Below are positions 43,126-53,019 of a stretch of DNA of 64,000 bases, in pieces. Below the pieces are notes generated by a model. That model saw nothing but the letters and a program-made list of their open reading frames with translations, made no database searches and was not told the origin of the DNA. Origin of the DNA: Tepidibacter thalassicus DSM 15285 (GTDB lineage Bacteria > Bacillota > Clostridia > Peptostreptococcales > Peptostreptococcaceae). Location: NCBI RefSeq assembly GCF_900129915.1, contig NZ_FQXH01000005.1, forward strand, positions 248,001 through 312,000, read 5' to 3'. The translations under genes were made by a program, and so were the position numbers. The first letter of the stretch is position 1. Every line of letters starts with the position of its first letter.

Positions 43126-44427
43126 CTATAAAATATTGTCACTATTAAAATTATTATCGTTTATCATTTGAGATAAAGCTTTTAAAACTCCAAATTTAGA
43201 ATGAGTATATGTAAGCCCTCCTTGAAAATAAACAATATATGGAGGTTTGATAGGAGCATCAGCGCTAAGCTCTATAGAAGATCCTTGGACAAACGCTCCT
43301 GCTGCCATAATTACATCACTATCATATCCCGGCATAGCCCATGGCTCAGGACTAACAAAAGAATCTACAGGAGCAGCATATTGAATTCCTTTGCAAAAAG
43401 ATATTACTTCATCAGCGTTTTTTAATTTTATACTTTGTATTATATCACTTCTTACCTCGTTGTATTTTGGAAGAACTGTATATCCTAATTTTTCAAAAAA
43501 TCTAGCACAAAATATTGCACCTTTTAAAGCTTGAGATACTATATAAGGGGCTAAAAACAATCCTTGAAGTACAGTTCGTGTTGTTCCAAAAGTAAGTCCA
43601 CATTCTTTTCCTATGCCAGGAGAAGTAAGTCTAAAAGATATTAATTCAACCAATTCCTTCCTACCTACTATATATCCCCCTGTTAGAGCAAGTCCTCCTC
43701 CAGGATTTTTTATTAAAGAACCCGCCATAATATCAGCGCCAACATCTGTAGGTTCCTTGGTTTCTAAAAATTCACCATAACAATTATCTACCATAACTAT
43801 TACATCTTCTCTTATAGATTTTACAGTTTTTATTATCTTTTCTATATCTTCTATAGTTAAAGATTTCCTCCAACTATATCCTTTAGATCTTTGTATTAAA
43901 ACAAGTTTAGTTTTTTCATTTACACTATTTTTTATATTATCATAATCTGGATCGCCATTATCTAAAAAATCTACTTGTTTATATGTAACCCCAAATTCTT
44001 TTAAAGAACCTTTCGACTCTCTAATTCCTATAACTTCTTCTAAAGTGTCGTATGGTTTACCTGTAACAGATAGTATTTCATCTCCTGGTCTTACAATTCC
44101 GCTTATACATAAAGACAAAGCATGAGTTCCATTGACTATAATAGGTCTTACTATTGCATCTTCAGTGTTAAATATATAAGAATATATTTCTTCTACTTTT
44201 TCTCTTCCTATATCATTATAACCATATCCTGTAGTCCAATTAAAATGTATATCGCTAAGTTTTGCTTTTTGCATCGCGCTTAAAACCTTATATTGATTGT
44301 ATTCTCTTACATAATCGATTTTTTTAAATTGATCTTCGATTTCATTTTCTATAGTTTCAGATAATTTGAGGATTTTATCATCAATATTATAAAAATTTAA
44401 AAGTATATCTTTTGTTTCATTAAGCAC
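43126..44427 (-). CDS. ynbB: YnbB-like PLP enzyme (methionine gamma-lyase / aluminium-resistance family)
   Basis: A 433-aa fold-type-I PLP protein. The PLP-lysine region is IMAGSLIKNPGGGLALTGGYIVG; upstream VNGTHALSLCISGIVRPGDEILS and MVDNCYGEFLETKEPTDVGAD are family text. The family is annotated as aluminium-resistance protein or methionine gamma-lyase-like; the true reaction is not settled. The GTG start is 5 bases behind AGGTGA. Bacillus has ynbB next to glnR-glnA and near miaA-hfq, as here. Confidence 0.88.
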   Translation of the reverse strand: MLNETKDILLNFYNIDDKILKLSETIENEIEDQFKKIDYVREYNQYKVLSAMQKAKLSDIHFNWTTGYGYNDIGREKVEEIYSYIFNTEDAIVRPIIVNGTHALSLCISGIVRPGDEILSVTGKPYDTLEEVIGIRESKGSLKEFGVTYKQVDFLDNGDPDYDNIKNSVNEKTKLVLIQRSKGYSWRKSLTIEDIEKIIKTVKSIREDVIVMVDNCYGEFLETKEPTDVGADIMAGSLIKNPGGGLALTGGYIVGRKELVELISFRLTSPGIGKECGLTFGTTRTVLQGLFLAPYIVSQALKGAIFCARFFEKLGYTVLPKYNEVRSDIIQSIKLKNADEVISFCKGIQYAAPVDSFVSPEPWAMPGYDSDVIMAAGAFVQGSSIELSADAPIKPPYIVYFQGGLTYTHSKFGVLKALSQMINDNNFNSDNIL

Positions 44428-44517
44428 TTATATCACCTACTTTAAAATATTATTGCAACATTAGGATTTTATCATAAAGAAAAATTATATTCAATTTTTT
44501 TATAATGTAGTATATAA

Positions 44518-44567
44518 TTTAATATATAACTTCGCATAAGATACCTTATGCGAAGTTATATATTAAA
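44518..44567. repeat. 50-bp perfect palindrome with a lox/dif-like core, upstream of a recombinase gene
   Basis: Perfect 23-bp inverted repeat around ATAC. Its core (44526-44559) is ATAACTTCGCATA, spacer AGATACCT, TATGCGAAGTTAT: 13-8-13 as in loxP, each arm differing from loxP at one base. It can also be read as dif-like with 6-bp spacer GATACC between CGCATAA and TTATGCG. No T-run follows, so it is not a terminator. It ends 3 bases before the ribosome binding site of the recombinase gene. Confidence 0.75.
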
Positions 44568-44582
44568 TAAAGGAGAGATGTT

Positions 44583-45611
44583 ATGAAATATACAATAGAA
44601 GATTTAATAAAAAACTTACATCTTAGAAGAAAATTATTTCCTTGTAATTTAAACAATTATCCAATGGAATTTAAGGATAGTTTTGAAGTGTTTATTGATG
44701 CTTTAATTTCAGCTCAAAAATCTATAAACACTATAAAAGCTTATTATTTCGATTTAAAGACGTTTTTTGATTATATAGTATTAAACTATAATGGTATTGA
44801 ATATCTCTCTGATATTCGCCCTATAAACCTTACTCGTTTTTATACATATCTAGAAACTGAAAAAAAGAATTCGCATAAGTCTATTATCCGCAAAAAAATG
44901 GTTCTTGATTTATTTTTTAAATATTTAATAGAACAAGGAATAATCTTAGAAAGACAAAACCCTATAATAAAAGAAGAAGTGATTAAAAGCAAAATAAAAA
45001 ATAAAAAAACAACTCCTGTTTATTTAGAAAAAGATGAAATAAAAAAATTTTTTAATTGCATAAAAAAAGAAACTAATAATTTTTATAAACTTAGAAATTT
45101 AAGCATATTTTCTTTAATGCTTTACAGCGGACTTAGAGTTTCAGAAATTGTCAATATCAATTTAAATGATTTAGACTATGCCATAAAGCACGAAATTTTA
45201 TCAATAATAGGTAAAGGAAACAAAGAAAGAAAAATACCTTTGATTAAAGAAGAATTGTTACAAGGAAGTTTAAAATATCTATACGATTATTATAAAGAAA
45301 GAATAAAAATTAAAGCACAAACAAATGCTCTATTTATATCAAGCAAAAAATATAGAATAACTACCAGAGGAATCCAAATGCTTGTAAAAAAATATTCCAA
45401 AAGTGCTAATTTGAACAAAGATATTACACCTCACAAATTAAGACATACATTTGCTACTCATTTGATAAAAAACGGTGCAGACATTAGAAGAGTTCAAGAA
45501 CTTTTAGGACATTCATCTATATCAACAACACAAATATATACACATATAAAAATAGAAGATTTAAAAAATACATTAAAAGAATATAAATTAGATTTAAAAA
45601 ACATAATATAA
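44583..45611 (+). CDS. XerC/D-type tyrosine recombinase, probable partner of the adjacent lox/dif-like site
   Basis: A 342-aa site-specific recombinase. N-terminal core-binding domain about residues 25-130. All catalytic residues are present: R185 (SGLRVSE), K211 (GKGNKERKIP), H284 and R287 (TPHKLRHTFATHL), H310 (LLGHSS) and Y319 (TQIYTHI). The catalytic part is closer to XerC/D than to Cre. It starts 16 bases after a 50-bp perfect palindrome. In streptococci and epsilon-proteobacteria, single recombinases XerS and XerH also lie beside their own dif site. It is inserted in a conserved chromosomal repair gene cluster, opposite in direction to its neighbours. Start ATG behind AAGGAGAG. Confidence 0.9.
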   Translation: MKYTIEDLIKNLHLRRKLFPCNLNNYPMEFKDSFEVFIDALISAQKSINTIKAYYFDLKTFFDYIVLNYNGIEYLSDIRPINLTRFYTYLETEKKNSHKSIIRKKMVLDLFFKYLIEQGIILERQNPIIKEEVIKSKIKNKKTTPVYLEKDEIKKFFNCIKKETNNFYKLRNLSIFSLMLYSGLRVSEIVNINLNDLDYAIKHEILSIIGKGNKERKIPLIKEELLQGSLKYLYDYYKERIKIKAQTNALFISSKKYRITTRGIQMLVKKYSKSANLNKDITPHKLRHTFATHLIKNGADIRRVQELLGHSSISTTQIYTHIKIEDLKNTLKEYKLDLKNII

Positions 45612-45632
45612 AGGAGTGCTATGCACTCCTTT
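45610..45632. terminator. Bidirectional terminator between recombinase gene and hfq
   Basis: AAAGGAGTGC and complement with a 3-base loop, T-rich on the forward side. Confidence 0.8.
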
Positions 45633-45633
45633 A

Positions 45634-45879
45634 TTATTTATTAGTTGCTTGATTGTTATTAATTAAATTTATATTTTTATTTGGTATTATTGTAGATATA
45701 GCATGTTTATAAATCATTTGTTGTTTTCCTTCATTTTCAAGAATTATTATATAACTATCAAATCCTCTTACTAATCCTTTTAATTGAACTCCATTCATTA
45801 AAAATATAGTTATACCTATTTTTTCTTTTCTTGCTTGATTTAAAAATAAATCTTGTAGGTTTAATGCATTGTTTTTCAC
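45634..45879 (-). CDS. hfq: RNA chaperone Hfq
   Basis: An 81-aa Sm-like protein. Sm1 region: [29 protein letters not shown] (read in parts) with the conserved QDLFLN and FLMNG; Sm2 region: [15 protein letters not shown] with YKHAIST. It forms a hexamer that helps small RNAs act on mRNAs. The GTG start is 5 bases after AGGAGGGG. It follows miaA, the usual bacterial neighbour. Confidence 0.96.
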   Translation of the reverse strand: MKNNALNLQDLFLNQARKEKIGITIFLMNGVQLKGLVRGFDSYIIILENEGKQQMIYKHAISTIIPNKNINLINNNQATNK

Positions 45880-45918
45880 TGTTACCCCTCCTATATCTTT
45901 GGAATCTTAATTAATATT

Positions 45919-46863
45919 CTATAAAACTTTCAATTTTCCTTCTATGAAAGATAAAATTGATGATTTTATTTCACTTAAATCTTTATATTCATCTAAATTA
46001 AACCAATTTGCAATATCATACCTTTTAAACCATGTTATTTGCCTTTTTGCATATCTTCTGCTGTCTCTTTTTATAATATATATAGCTTCATCTAAAGAAT
46101 ATTCTCCTTTTAGATATTTTATTATTTCTTTATAACCAATACCTTTCATAGACGTCATATCTTCAGTATACCCCATATTTATAAGTTTTTTTACTTCTTC
46201 TATAAGACCTGAATTTATCATAATATCTACTCTTTTATTTATTCTTTCATAAAGTATATTTCTATCTCTATTAAGTACAATAAATATCGGATGGTAATTT
46301 GTATTAATTTTCAAATCTTTTTTAAAATCTCCTATTTTATCTTTACCATTTAAACAAACTTCAATAGCTCTTATAACCCTTTTTACATTATTAGGGTGTA
46401 TTCTCAATGCACTTTCAAGATCTAATTCTTTTAATTTTTCATGAAGATATTCTACACCATATTTTTCTACTTCTCTTTGCAGCTCATTTCTCAATTCGTT
46501 ATTTGATTTAGTAGAAGTAAAATCCATATTGTAAATTAAAGAATTTATATAAAGTCCAGTTCCTCCTACTACTAAAGGAATTTTTTTATTTGAATATATT
46601 TCATTTATATATCGTTTTGCTCTATTTTGAAATTCCGCTACCGAAAATTCAACATCAGGAGTAATTTCATCAATTAAATAATGTTTTATACCTTGCATTT
46701 CTTCTTTTGTAATTTTAGCAGTTCCAATGTCCATATATTTATATATTTGCATTGAATCTGCTGAAATTATATCTGTATTAAAATTTTTAGCTATTTCTAT
46801 TGATAAACTTGTTTTACCAACAGCAGTAGGTCCTGCAATAATTATCAAAGGTATTTTATTCAT
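45919..46863 (-). CDS. miaA: tRNA dimethylallyltransferase MiaA
   Basis: A 314-aa enzyme adding the isopentenyl group to A37 of tRNAs reading UNN codons. P-loop GPTAVGKTSLSI is at residues 10-21; ISADSMQIYKYMDIGTAK, VVGGTGLYI and RRYAKRQITWFKR are conserved substrate sites. MiaB, which modifies the same base further, is encoded upstream on the same strand. Confidence 0.96.
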   Translation of the reverse strand: MNKIPLIIIAGPTAVGKTSLSIEIAKNFNTDIISADSMQIYKYMDIGTAKITKEEMQGIKHYLIDEITPDVEFSVAEFQNRAKRYINEIYSNKKIPLVVGGTGLYINSLIYNMDFTSTKSNNELRNELQREVEKYGVEYLHEKLKELDLESALRIHPNNVKRVIRAIEVCLNGKDKIGDFKKDLKINTNYHPIFIVLNRDRNILYERINKRVDIMINSGLIEEVKKLINMGYTEDMTSMKGIGYKEIIKYLKGEYSLDEAIYIIKRDSRRYAKRQITWFKRYDIANWFNLDEYKDLSEIKSSILSFIEGKLKVL

Positions 46864-46875
46864 TTTTTCCCCCTT

Positions 46876-48723
46876 CTAAATAATTCTTTTAAACATTTTT
46901 TCTATTTCATATTTTTTCATTTCAACTATTATAGGTCTTCCATGAGGACAAGTAAAAGGATTATTACATTTTTTTAAATCACTTATAAGTTTATTAATCT
47001 CTATATCTTGTATATTATCATAAGCTTTAATAGCGCTTTTGCAAGCTATTGATGCTATTTTTTCTTTTTTAAGAGCATAGTTATTTAATAACTCATTTAA
47101 ATTATCTATTATATCTAATATAAATTTTTCAGATTCAGGAACTCCAAACATATTTGGAACCGATCTTATTACAATAGAATTATTCCCAAATAATTCAACT
47201 TCAAAACCAAATTTTTTAAATATATTCAATTTATCTTCTATAATTAACATGTCTTTATTTGATAATTCTAGAATTATAGGTTCTAGCAATATTTGACTTG
47301 ATATAGTTTCGTTATAAAATTTTTCCATGTATTTTTCATAAAGTATTCTTTCGTGAGCTGCATGTTGATCAATTAAAAATAATGAATCTTGTTCCTGACA
47401 TATAATATAAGTATTAAATAATGTTCCTATAACATTAAAATCAGGTATTTTCTTGTCAATTTTATTAATTTCTTTTTGTTTTGTACATTTGCTGTTTATT
47501 ATATTATTAGTTGTTTTATTTTTATATATTTCACTATTTTCTTTAATGTTATCTATTTTTATTTGTTCTTCAATAATTTTAGATTTTTTATCATTATTTT
47601 TTTCAATTTTATTTTCTATTTTATTAATATTAAAATTTCTTAATAAATCATCTGTATTTATTATATTGCTTGTTTTAATTTTATTTTTACTTTCTAAATT
47701 AGAATTTTGTCTTTGATATTCAGGTATTAAAGTCGAATTTAAAAGAGATTTATTGATTTCATTTTTAATAAGATTAAATATATATTGTTCATCTTCAAAT
47801 TTAATTTCAAGTTTAGTAGGATGTATATTTACATCTATTTTTTTAGGATTTATTTCTAAATTCAAAAAACATATAGCGTGTTTGTTAATAGGTATTATGC
47901 CTTTATACGCTTCATATATGGCATTTAATATTAATTTACTTTTTACATATCTTTTATTTACATATACATGTTGGAGTGTTTTATTATTTCTATATATACT
48001 GTTATTTCCTATAAATCCGGTAATGTTTAAATGTTCAGAATTTATAGATATCGGAATTAAATTATTAGCTATATTTTTTCCATATATACTTCTTATTGCA
48101 TTTTGCAGACTGTTATCACCGGGAGTAGTTAACATAATTTTATTATTGTTTATATATTTAAATTGAATACTGTAATTTCCAATAGCGAGTTTGTTTATCA
48201 TATCAGTTATACTTATAGTTTCAGCAGTTGAAGATTTTAAAAATTTTTTTCTTGCAGGAGTATTAAAAAATAAATCTTTAACTATAATAGTAGTACCTAC
48301 TGAACTGCCTATTGGTTCTTTATTTATTATATTTCCACCTTCAAGACAAATTTTTGTTCCTATTCTTTCATTATTTGTTTTAGTTATCAAATCAATTTTA
48401 GATACTGAAGCAATACTAGCTAAAGCCTCACCTCTAAATCCCAAAGAATTTAAAGAATATAAATCATCTATTTTTGAAATTTTACTAGTAGCATGCCTTA
48501 AAAATGATTTCTCTACTTCTTCTGAAGGAATGCCATGGCCATTGTCAGTAATTCTTATAAAATTTTTTCCTCCATCTTGTATTTCAATAGTTATTTTACT
48601 AGAATTTGCATCTATAGAGTTTTCAATCAATTCCTTTACTACAGAAGAAGGTCTTTCGACAACTTCTCCTGCAGCAATTTTATTTACAGTATATTCATCT
48701 AGTAAATTTATTTTTTTTATCAA
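46876..48723 (-). CDS. mutL: DNA mismatch repair protein MutL
   Basis: A 615-aa GHKL ATPase. N-terminal motifs: IAAGEVVERPSSVVKELIENSIDA, ITDNGHGIPSEE and GFRGEALASIASV. The C-terminal endonuclease motif DQHAAHERILYEK and the zinc-binding CPHGRP are present, so it is a nicking MutL as in organisms without MutH. A low-complexity Asn/Lys/Ile linker (about residues 330-430) separates the domains. The TTG start overlaps the mutS stop by 4 bases. Works with MutS encoded just upstream. Confidence 0.96.
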   Translation of the reverse strand: MIKKINLLDEYTVNKIAAGEVVERPSSVVKELIENSIDANSSKITIEIQDGGKNFIRITDNGHGIPSEEVEKSFLRHATSKISKIDDLYSLNSLGFRGEALASIASVSKIDLITKTNNERIGTKICLEGGNIINKEPIGSSVGTTIIVKDLFFNTPARKKFLKSSTAETISITDMINKLAIGNYSIQFKYINNNKIMLTTPGDNSLQNAIRSIYGKNIANNLIPISINSEHLNITGFIGNNSIYRNNKTLQHVYVNKRYVKSKLILNAIYEAYKGIIPINKHAICFLNLEINPKKIDVNIHPTKLEIKFEDEQYIFNLIKNEINKSLLNSTLIPEYQRQNSNLESKNKIKTSNIINTDDLLRNFNINKIENKIEKNNDKKSKIIEEQIKIDNIKENSEIYKNKTTNNIINSKCTKQKEINKIDKKIPDFNVIGTLFNTYIICQEQDSLFLIDQHAAHERILYEKYMEKFYNETISSQILLEPIILELSNKDMLIIEDKLNIFKKFGFEVELFGNNSIVIRSVPNMFGVPESEKFILDIIDNLNELLNNYALKKEKIASIACKSAIKAYDNIQDIEINKLISDLKKCNNPFTCPHGRPIIVEMKKYEIEKMFKRII

Positions 48724-51353
48724 AGCGTATCATCTCCAATTGCTTTTACTTTATTTTGAAGATTGTAAAGTACATTCATAGCCTCAATAGGAGTCATATT
48801 TATAATGTTTAATGATTTAATTTCTTTTAATATATTTTCTTTTTCATAATTTAAAAAATTTATCTGTTTTAACTCTTCATTTTTATCAGAAAAATTTTGA
48901 TTAGTTATAGCAACTTCAGAAGAATTGATATTTTTCTCAATTATATCATTTTTTTCTAAATCTTTTAAAATTTCATTTGCTCTTTTTATAATTTCACATG
49001 GTAAATTTGCAAGTTTAGCTACATGTATTCCATAACTTTGATCAGAACCACCTCTTATTATTTTTCTGAGGAATATAATATCTTCTCCTTTTTCTTCAAC
49101 AGCAACACAATAATTTTTTATTCCCTTAAATTTATTTTCAAGTTCAGTGAGTTCATGATAATGAGTTGCAAATAAAGTTTTACATCCTATTTTTTCATTT
49201 ATATATTCAACAATTGCCCATGCAAGACTTAATCCATCATAAGTGCTAGTACCTCTACCTATTTCATCAAGTATTACTAGACTATTTTTTGTTGCATTTT
49301 TTAGTATATGAGATACTTCAGTCATTTCAACCATAAAAGTACTTTGACCTTGTGATAAATCATCACTGGCGCCAACTCTAGTAAATATCCTATCAACTAT
49401 TGGAATATCAGCATTTTGAGCAGGAACAAATGATCCTATATGTGCAAGCAAAGTAATTAAAGAAACTTGTCTCATATAAGTAGATTTTCCAGCCATATTA
49501 GGACCAGTTATTATTCCAATTTTAAAATTATCTGTATCAAGTTCAGTATCATTTGGAACAAAATTTTCTTCTCCTATTATACTTTCAACAACCGGATGTC
49601 TTCCATTTAATATAGAAAGTTTACCAGATGTATTTATATTAGGTTTGCAGTAATTATTTTCATATGCAACTTTTGCAAAACAATTTAAAACATCTATATA
49701 AGCTATTATCTTTGCAACTTTTTGAATTCTATTTATATTCTTATAAACTTCAGTTCTAATGTTTATAAATAATTCATACTCTAATTCTTTTATTTTTTCT
49801 TCTGCATTTAATATTTTTTCTTCAATTTGTTTGAGTTCATCAGTGATAAATCTTTCAGAATTACTTAAAGTTTGTTTTCTAATATAATTACTTGGAACTT
49901 GAAATTGTTTTAAATTTGCTTTAGTTATTTCTATATAATATCCAAATACTTTGTTAAATCCAATTTTCAAAGATTTAATACCAGTTTTTTCTTTTTCTCT
50001 AGTCTCTATTTCTTTTATCAGATAAGTTCCATTAGTAGTTAATTCTCTTAAATTTTTTACTCTTTCATCAAAGCTAGATTTAATTATATTTCCATCTTTT
50101 AATGTAATAGAAGGTTCATTTAGTATTGAATTATCTATTAATAAATGTATATCTTTTAATTCATCTATTTCATTTGCTAAACTTTTTATATGCTTAGTAT
50201 CAGAGTTTAAGAGTATATTTTTTACGTTAGGTATTTTTTCTATGGATTCTTTTAAACTAATCATTTCTTTAGGATTTATCTTTTCAAAAGCAATTTTTCC
50301 ACAAAGTCTTTCTATATCATATATATTTTTTAATTCTTCTGATATATCTTCTCTGAGATTAAAATTATCTTTTATTTCTTCAATTAAATTAAGTCTTTTT
50401 TCTATTTTTTCTTTATTTACTAAAGGTTGTTCAATCCATTTTCTTAAAAGTCGTCCACCCATGGCTGTATTAGTTTTATCTAAAACATATAATAAAGAGC
50501 CTTTTTTTTGTTTATTTCTCAATGTTTGAGTAAGTTCCAAATTAGTTCTTGTAAATATATCAATTGACATATAATCTTTAGACTTATATATATTTATATT
50601 ATTTATATTAGATGTTATTTGTTTTTGAGTATTAAATATATAATTTAAAAGACCTATAAGACTGTACTTAATTTCAACAGTGTTTAATAAATTTAATTTT
50701 TCAATATATTCTTTTGTAAAATATTTAAATAATATATCTTCATCTAAAGAATAATAACAACTAGATTTTTTGTTTAAATATATATTATTTAAAATAGATA
50801 TTTTATCTAACTTTTGATTTAAAACATCATCACTATAAATTATTTCTCTTGGTTGAACTTTAGCTATTTCTTCTATTAAATTTTGTTCTTCTATAATTGT
50901 TGCATAACAATCTCCAGTTGTTATATCTATATATGAAACACCTAATTTATCATTGTTTTTATAAATAGACATTAAATAATTATTTTTCTTATTATCAAGT
51001 AAATTTTCTTCCATTACAGTTCCAGGACTTATAACTCTTATTACTTCTCTTTTTACAATTCCTTTAGAAGTTGATGGATCTTCTACTTGTTCGCATATTG
51101 CAACTTTATATCCATTTTCAATTAATTTAGAAATATACGAATTAGAAGAATGATAAGGAACTCCACACATAGGAGCTCGTTCTTCAAGGCCACAATCCCT
51201 TCCTGTTAAAGCTATTTCTAAAACTCGTGATGCAATAATTGCATCTTCAAAAAACATTTCATAAAAATCTCCAAGTCTAAAAAATAATATACTATCTTTA
51301 TAATTTTTTTTAATTTCTAAATACTGTCTCATCATCGGTGTTACTTTTTTCAA
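48720..51353 (-). CDS. mutS: DNA mismatch repair protein MutS
   Basis: An 877-aa mismatch sensor. The mismatch-binding motif FFRLGDFYEMFFEDA is near residue 25, the Walker A is TGPNMAGKSTYMRQ (about residue 610), followed by DDLSQGQSTFMVEM, VILDEIGRGTSTYDG and ATHYHEL. The best start is a TTG at 51353 behind TGGGGGT, giving the usual N-terminus MKKVTPMMRQYLEIK; a frame extension to 51422 runs into miaB. It overlaps mutL by 4 bases. Confidence 0.96.
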   Translation of the reverse strand: MKKVTPMMRQYLEIKKNYKDSILFFRLGDFYEMFFEDAIIASRVLEIALTGRDCGLEERAPMCGVPYHSSNSYISKLIENGYKVAICEQVEDPSTSKGIVKREVIRVISPGTVMEENLLDNKKNNYLMSIYKNNDKLGVSYIDITTGDCYATIIEEQNLIEEIAKVQPREIIYSDDVLNQKLDKISILNNIYLNKKSSCYYSLDEDILFKYFTKEYIEKLNLLNTVEIKYSLIGLLNYIFNTQKQITSNINNINIYKSKDYMSIDIFTRTNLELTQTLRNKQKKGSLLYVLDKTNTAMGGRLLRKWIEQPLVNKEKIEKRLNLIEEIKDNFNLREDISEELKNIYDIERLCGKIAFEKINPKEMISLKESIEKIPNVKNILLNSDTKHIKSLANEIDELKDIHLLIDNSILNEPSITLKDGNIIKSSFDERVKNLRELTTNGTYLIKEIETREKEKTGIKSLKIGFNKVFGYYIEITKANLKQFQVPSNYIRKQTLSNSERFITDELKQIEEKILNAEEKIKELEYELFINIRTEVYKNINRIQKVAKIIAYIDVLNCFAKVAYENNYCKPNINTSGKLSILNGRHPVVESIIGEENFVPNDTELDTDNFKIGIITGPNMAGKSTYMRQVSLITLLAHIGSFVPAQNADIPIVDRIFTRVGASDDLSQGQSTFMVEMTEVSHILKNATKNSLVILDEIGRGTSTYDGLSLAWAIVEYINEKIGCKTLFATHYHELTELENKFKGIKNYCVAVEEKGEDIIFLRKIIRGGSDQSYGIHVAKLANLPCEIIKRANEILKDLEKNDIIEKNINSSEVAITNQNFSDKNEELKQINFLNYEKENILKEIKSLNIINMTPIEAMNVLYNLQNKVKAIGDDTL

Positions 51354-51373
51354 TTTAAAACCCCCAATCTTTA

Positions 51374-51408
51374 GAAGAATAGCACTCAAATTTTGAGTGC
51401 TATTCTTC
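51374..51408. repeat. Perfect 17-bp inverted repeat at the miaB-mutS junction
   Basis: GAAGAATAGCACTCAAA with exact complement around one base. It includes the miaB stop codon and ends about 10 bases before the mutS ribosome binding site. No T-run follows on either strand, so it is probably an mRNA stem-loop or a binding site and not a terminator. Confidence 0.6.
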
Positions 51409-52833
51409 AACAACAATTCCATTTAAAGAAAATGTCTTAACTTCTGTTATTTTTACATTTACAAGTTTTCCTATCAAATTTTTATTTCCTTCAAAATTAA
51501 CCAATTTGTTTTGTCTTGTTCTACCAGTAAGTTTATTAGCATCCGTTTTACTTTGACCTTCAACCAAAACTTCTACTATTTTGTCCTTGTATTTCATATT
51601 TTTTTCTTTACTTATATTATTAACAAGTTCTACAAGTCGATTAAATCTTTCATGCTTTATATCATCTGGTATTTGATTTTCCATTTTAGCAGCAGGAGTA
51701 CCTTTTCTTATAGAATATATAAAAGTAAATGCCGAATCATATCTAACTTTTTCAACAACATCTAATGTATCCAAAAAATCTTCTTCAGTTTCACCAGGGA
51801 AACCAACCATTATATCAGTTGATAAAGCTATATCCGGTATTTCTTTTTTTATTTTTTCTACTAAAGAAAGATAATCTTCTTTAGTATATTTTCTATTCAT
51901 TTCTTTTAAAACTCTAGTACTTCCGGCTTGAACAGGAAGATGTAAAAATTCACATACTTTTTTACAATCTCTCATTGCATATATAAGATCATCTGATAAA
52001 TCTTTAGGATGAGAAGTCATAAATCTTATTCTTTCTATTCCTTCTATTTTATCTAAATCTCTTAAAAGATCTGCAAATGAATAATTTATATCCAAAGTAT
52101 TTCCATATGAATTTACATTTTGACCAAGAAGTGTTATTTCTTTAGTTCCTCTTTGAGCTAGTTCTTTAACTTCATTTATTATATCTTCTGGCTTTCGGCT
52201 TCTCTCTCTTCCTCTTGTATAAGGAACTATACAATAAGTACAAAAATTATTACATCCATATGTTACATTTACAAACGCTTTAATTTCATATTTCCTATTA
52301 CTTTCAAGACCTTCTATAATTTCTCCATCCACATCCCAAACATCAATTAATATTTCGTCAGCTTGTAAAGATTTAGAAAGAAGTTGTGGGAATATATATA
52401 TATTATGCGTTCCGAATACTAAGTTAACATGATTATATTTTTTCTTTATTTCTTCTACAACATGAGGTTGTTGCATCATACATCCACATACGGCTATTAC
52501 AAGATTTGGATTTTTCTGTTTTAAAGTTTTTAAGTGACCTAAATTGCCATATACTTTAAGTTCAGCATTTTCTCTTACTGCACAGGTATTATATATTATA
52601 ATATCTGCTTCATTTATTTCATTTGTTTTTTCATACCCCATTTTTATAAGTGTAGCATCTAACTTTTCAGAATCATGTTCATTCATTTGACAACCATATG
52701 TTACAATGAGATGTTTTTTTCTTTTTCCTGTAATTGAAAAATATCTATCATTTTGTTCTCTAATAATTTTTATATATTTATCTTGTTCTCTTATTTTTTC
52801 TATGGGAACATATACTTGTTTTCTTTCACTCAC
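51400..52833 (-). CDS. miaB: tRNA-2-methylthio-N6-dimethylallyladenosine synthase MiaB
   Basis: A 477-aa radical-SAM methylthiotransferase. N-terminal UPF0004 domain with [13 protein letters not shown] and CAVREN and CGCMMQ cysteines; the radical SAM triad is in [22 protein letters not shown] (read in parts); a TRAM domain with KIVEVLVEG ends it. GTG start behind AAGGAGGAATTATA. First gene of the miaB-mutS-mutL-miaA-hfq series. Confidence 0.96.
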   Translation of the reverse strand: MSERKQVYVPIEKIREQDKYIKIIREQNDRYFSITGKRKKHLIVTYGCQMNEHDSEKLDATLIKMGYEKTNEINEADIIIYNTCAVRENAELKVYGNLGHLKTLKQKNPNLVIAVCGCMMQQPHVVEEIKKKYNHVNLVFGTHNIYIFPQLLSKSLQADEILIDVWDVDGEIIEGLESNRKYEIKAFVNVTYGCNNFCTYCIVPYTRGRERSRKPEDIINEVKELAQRGTKEITLLGQNVNSYGNTLDINYSFADLLRDLDKIEGIERIRFMTSHPKDLSDDLIYAMRDCKKVCEFLHLPVQAGSTRVLKEMNRKYTKEDYLSLVEKIKKEIPDIALSTDIMVGFPGETEEDFLDTLDVVEKVRYDSAFTFIYSIRKGTPAAKMENQIPDDIKHERFNRLVELVNNISKEKNMKYKDKIVEVLVEGQSKTDANKLTGRTRQNKLVNFEGNKNLIGKLVNVKITEVKTFSLNGIVVEE

Positions 52834-53019
52834 TATAATTCCTCCTTGATTCTAATTAATCTTTTATCTGTTTTTTTAAATTCAAAACTTATTATATCAA
52901 AAGTATACATAAAAAAGAAGATAATAAATTTTTTAGTTTTTTAATAACGATGTAGAATAAAAAAATATTATATGGAAAAAATCTAATTATCAAAATTATA
53001 TTTTGAGGAGATATTATAA

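Noticed and set aside
48653..48662. Perfect single Spo0A box on the reverse strand
   Set aside because: It lies inside mutL coding sequence with no promoter near; chance match.
47453..48781. Long hydrophobic forward-strand reading frames opposite mutL
   Set aside because: They are antisense shadows of a clear mutL gene, without ribosome binding sites and with the residue bias of reversed A+T-rich coding DNA.
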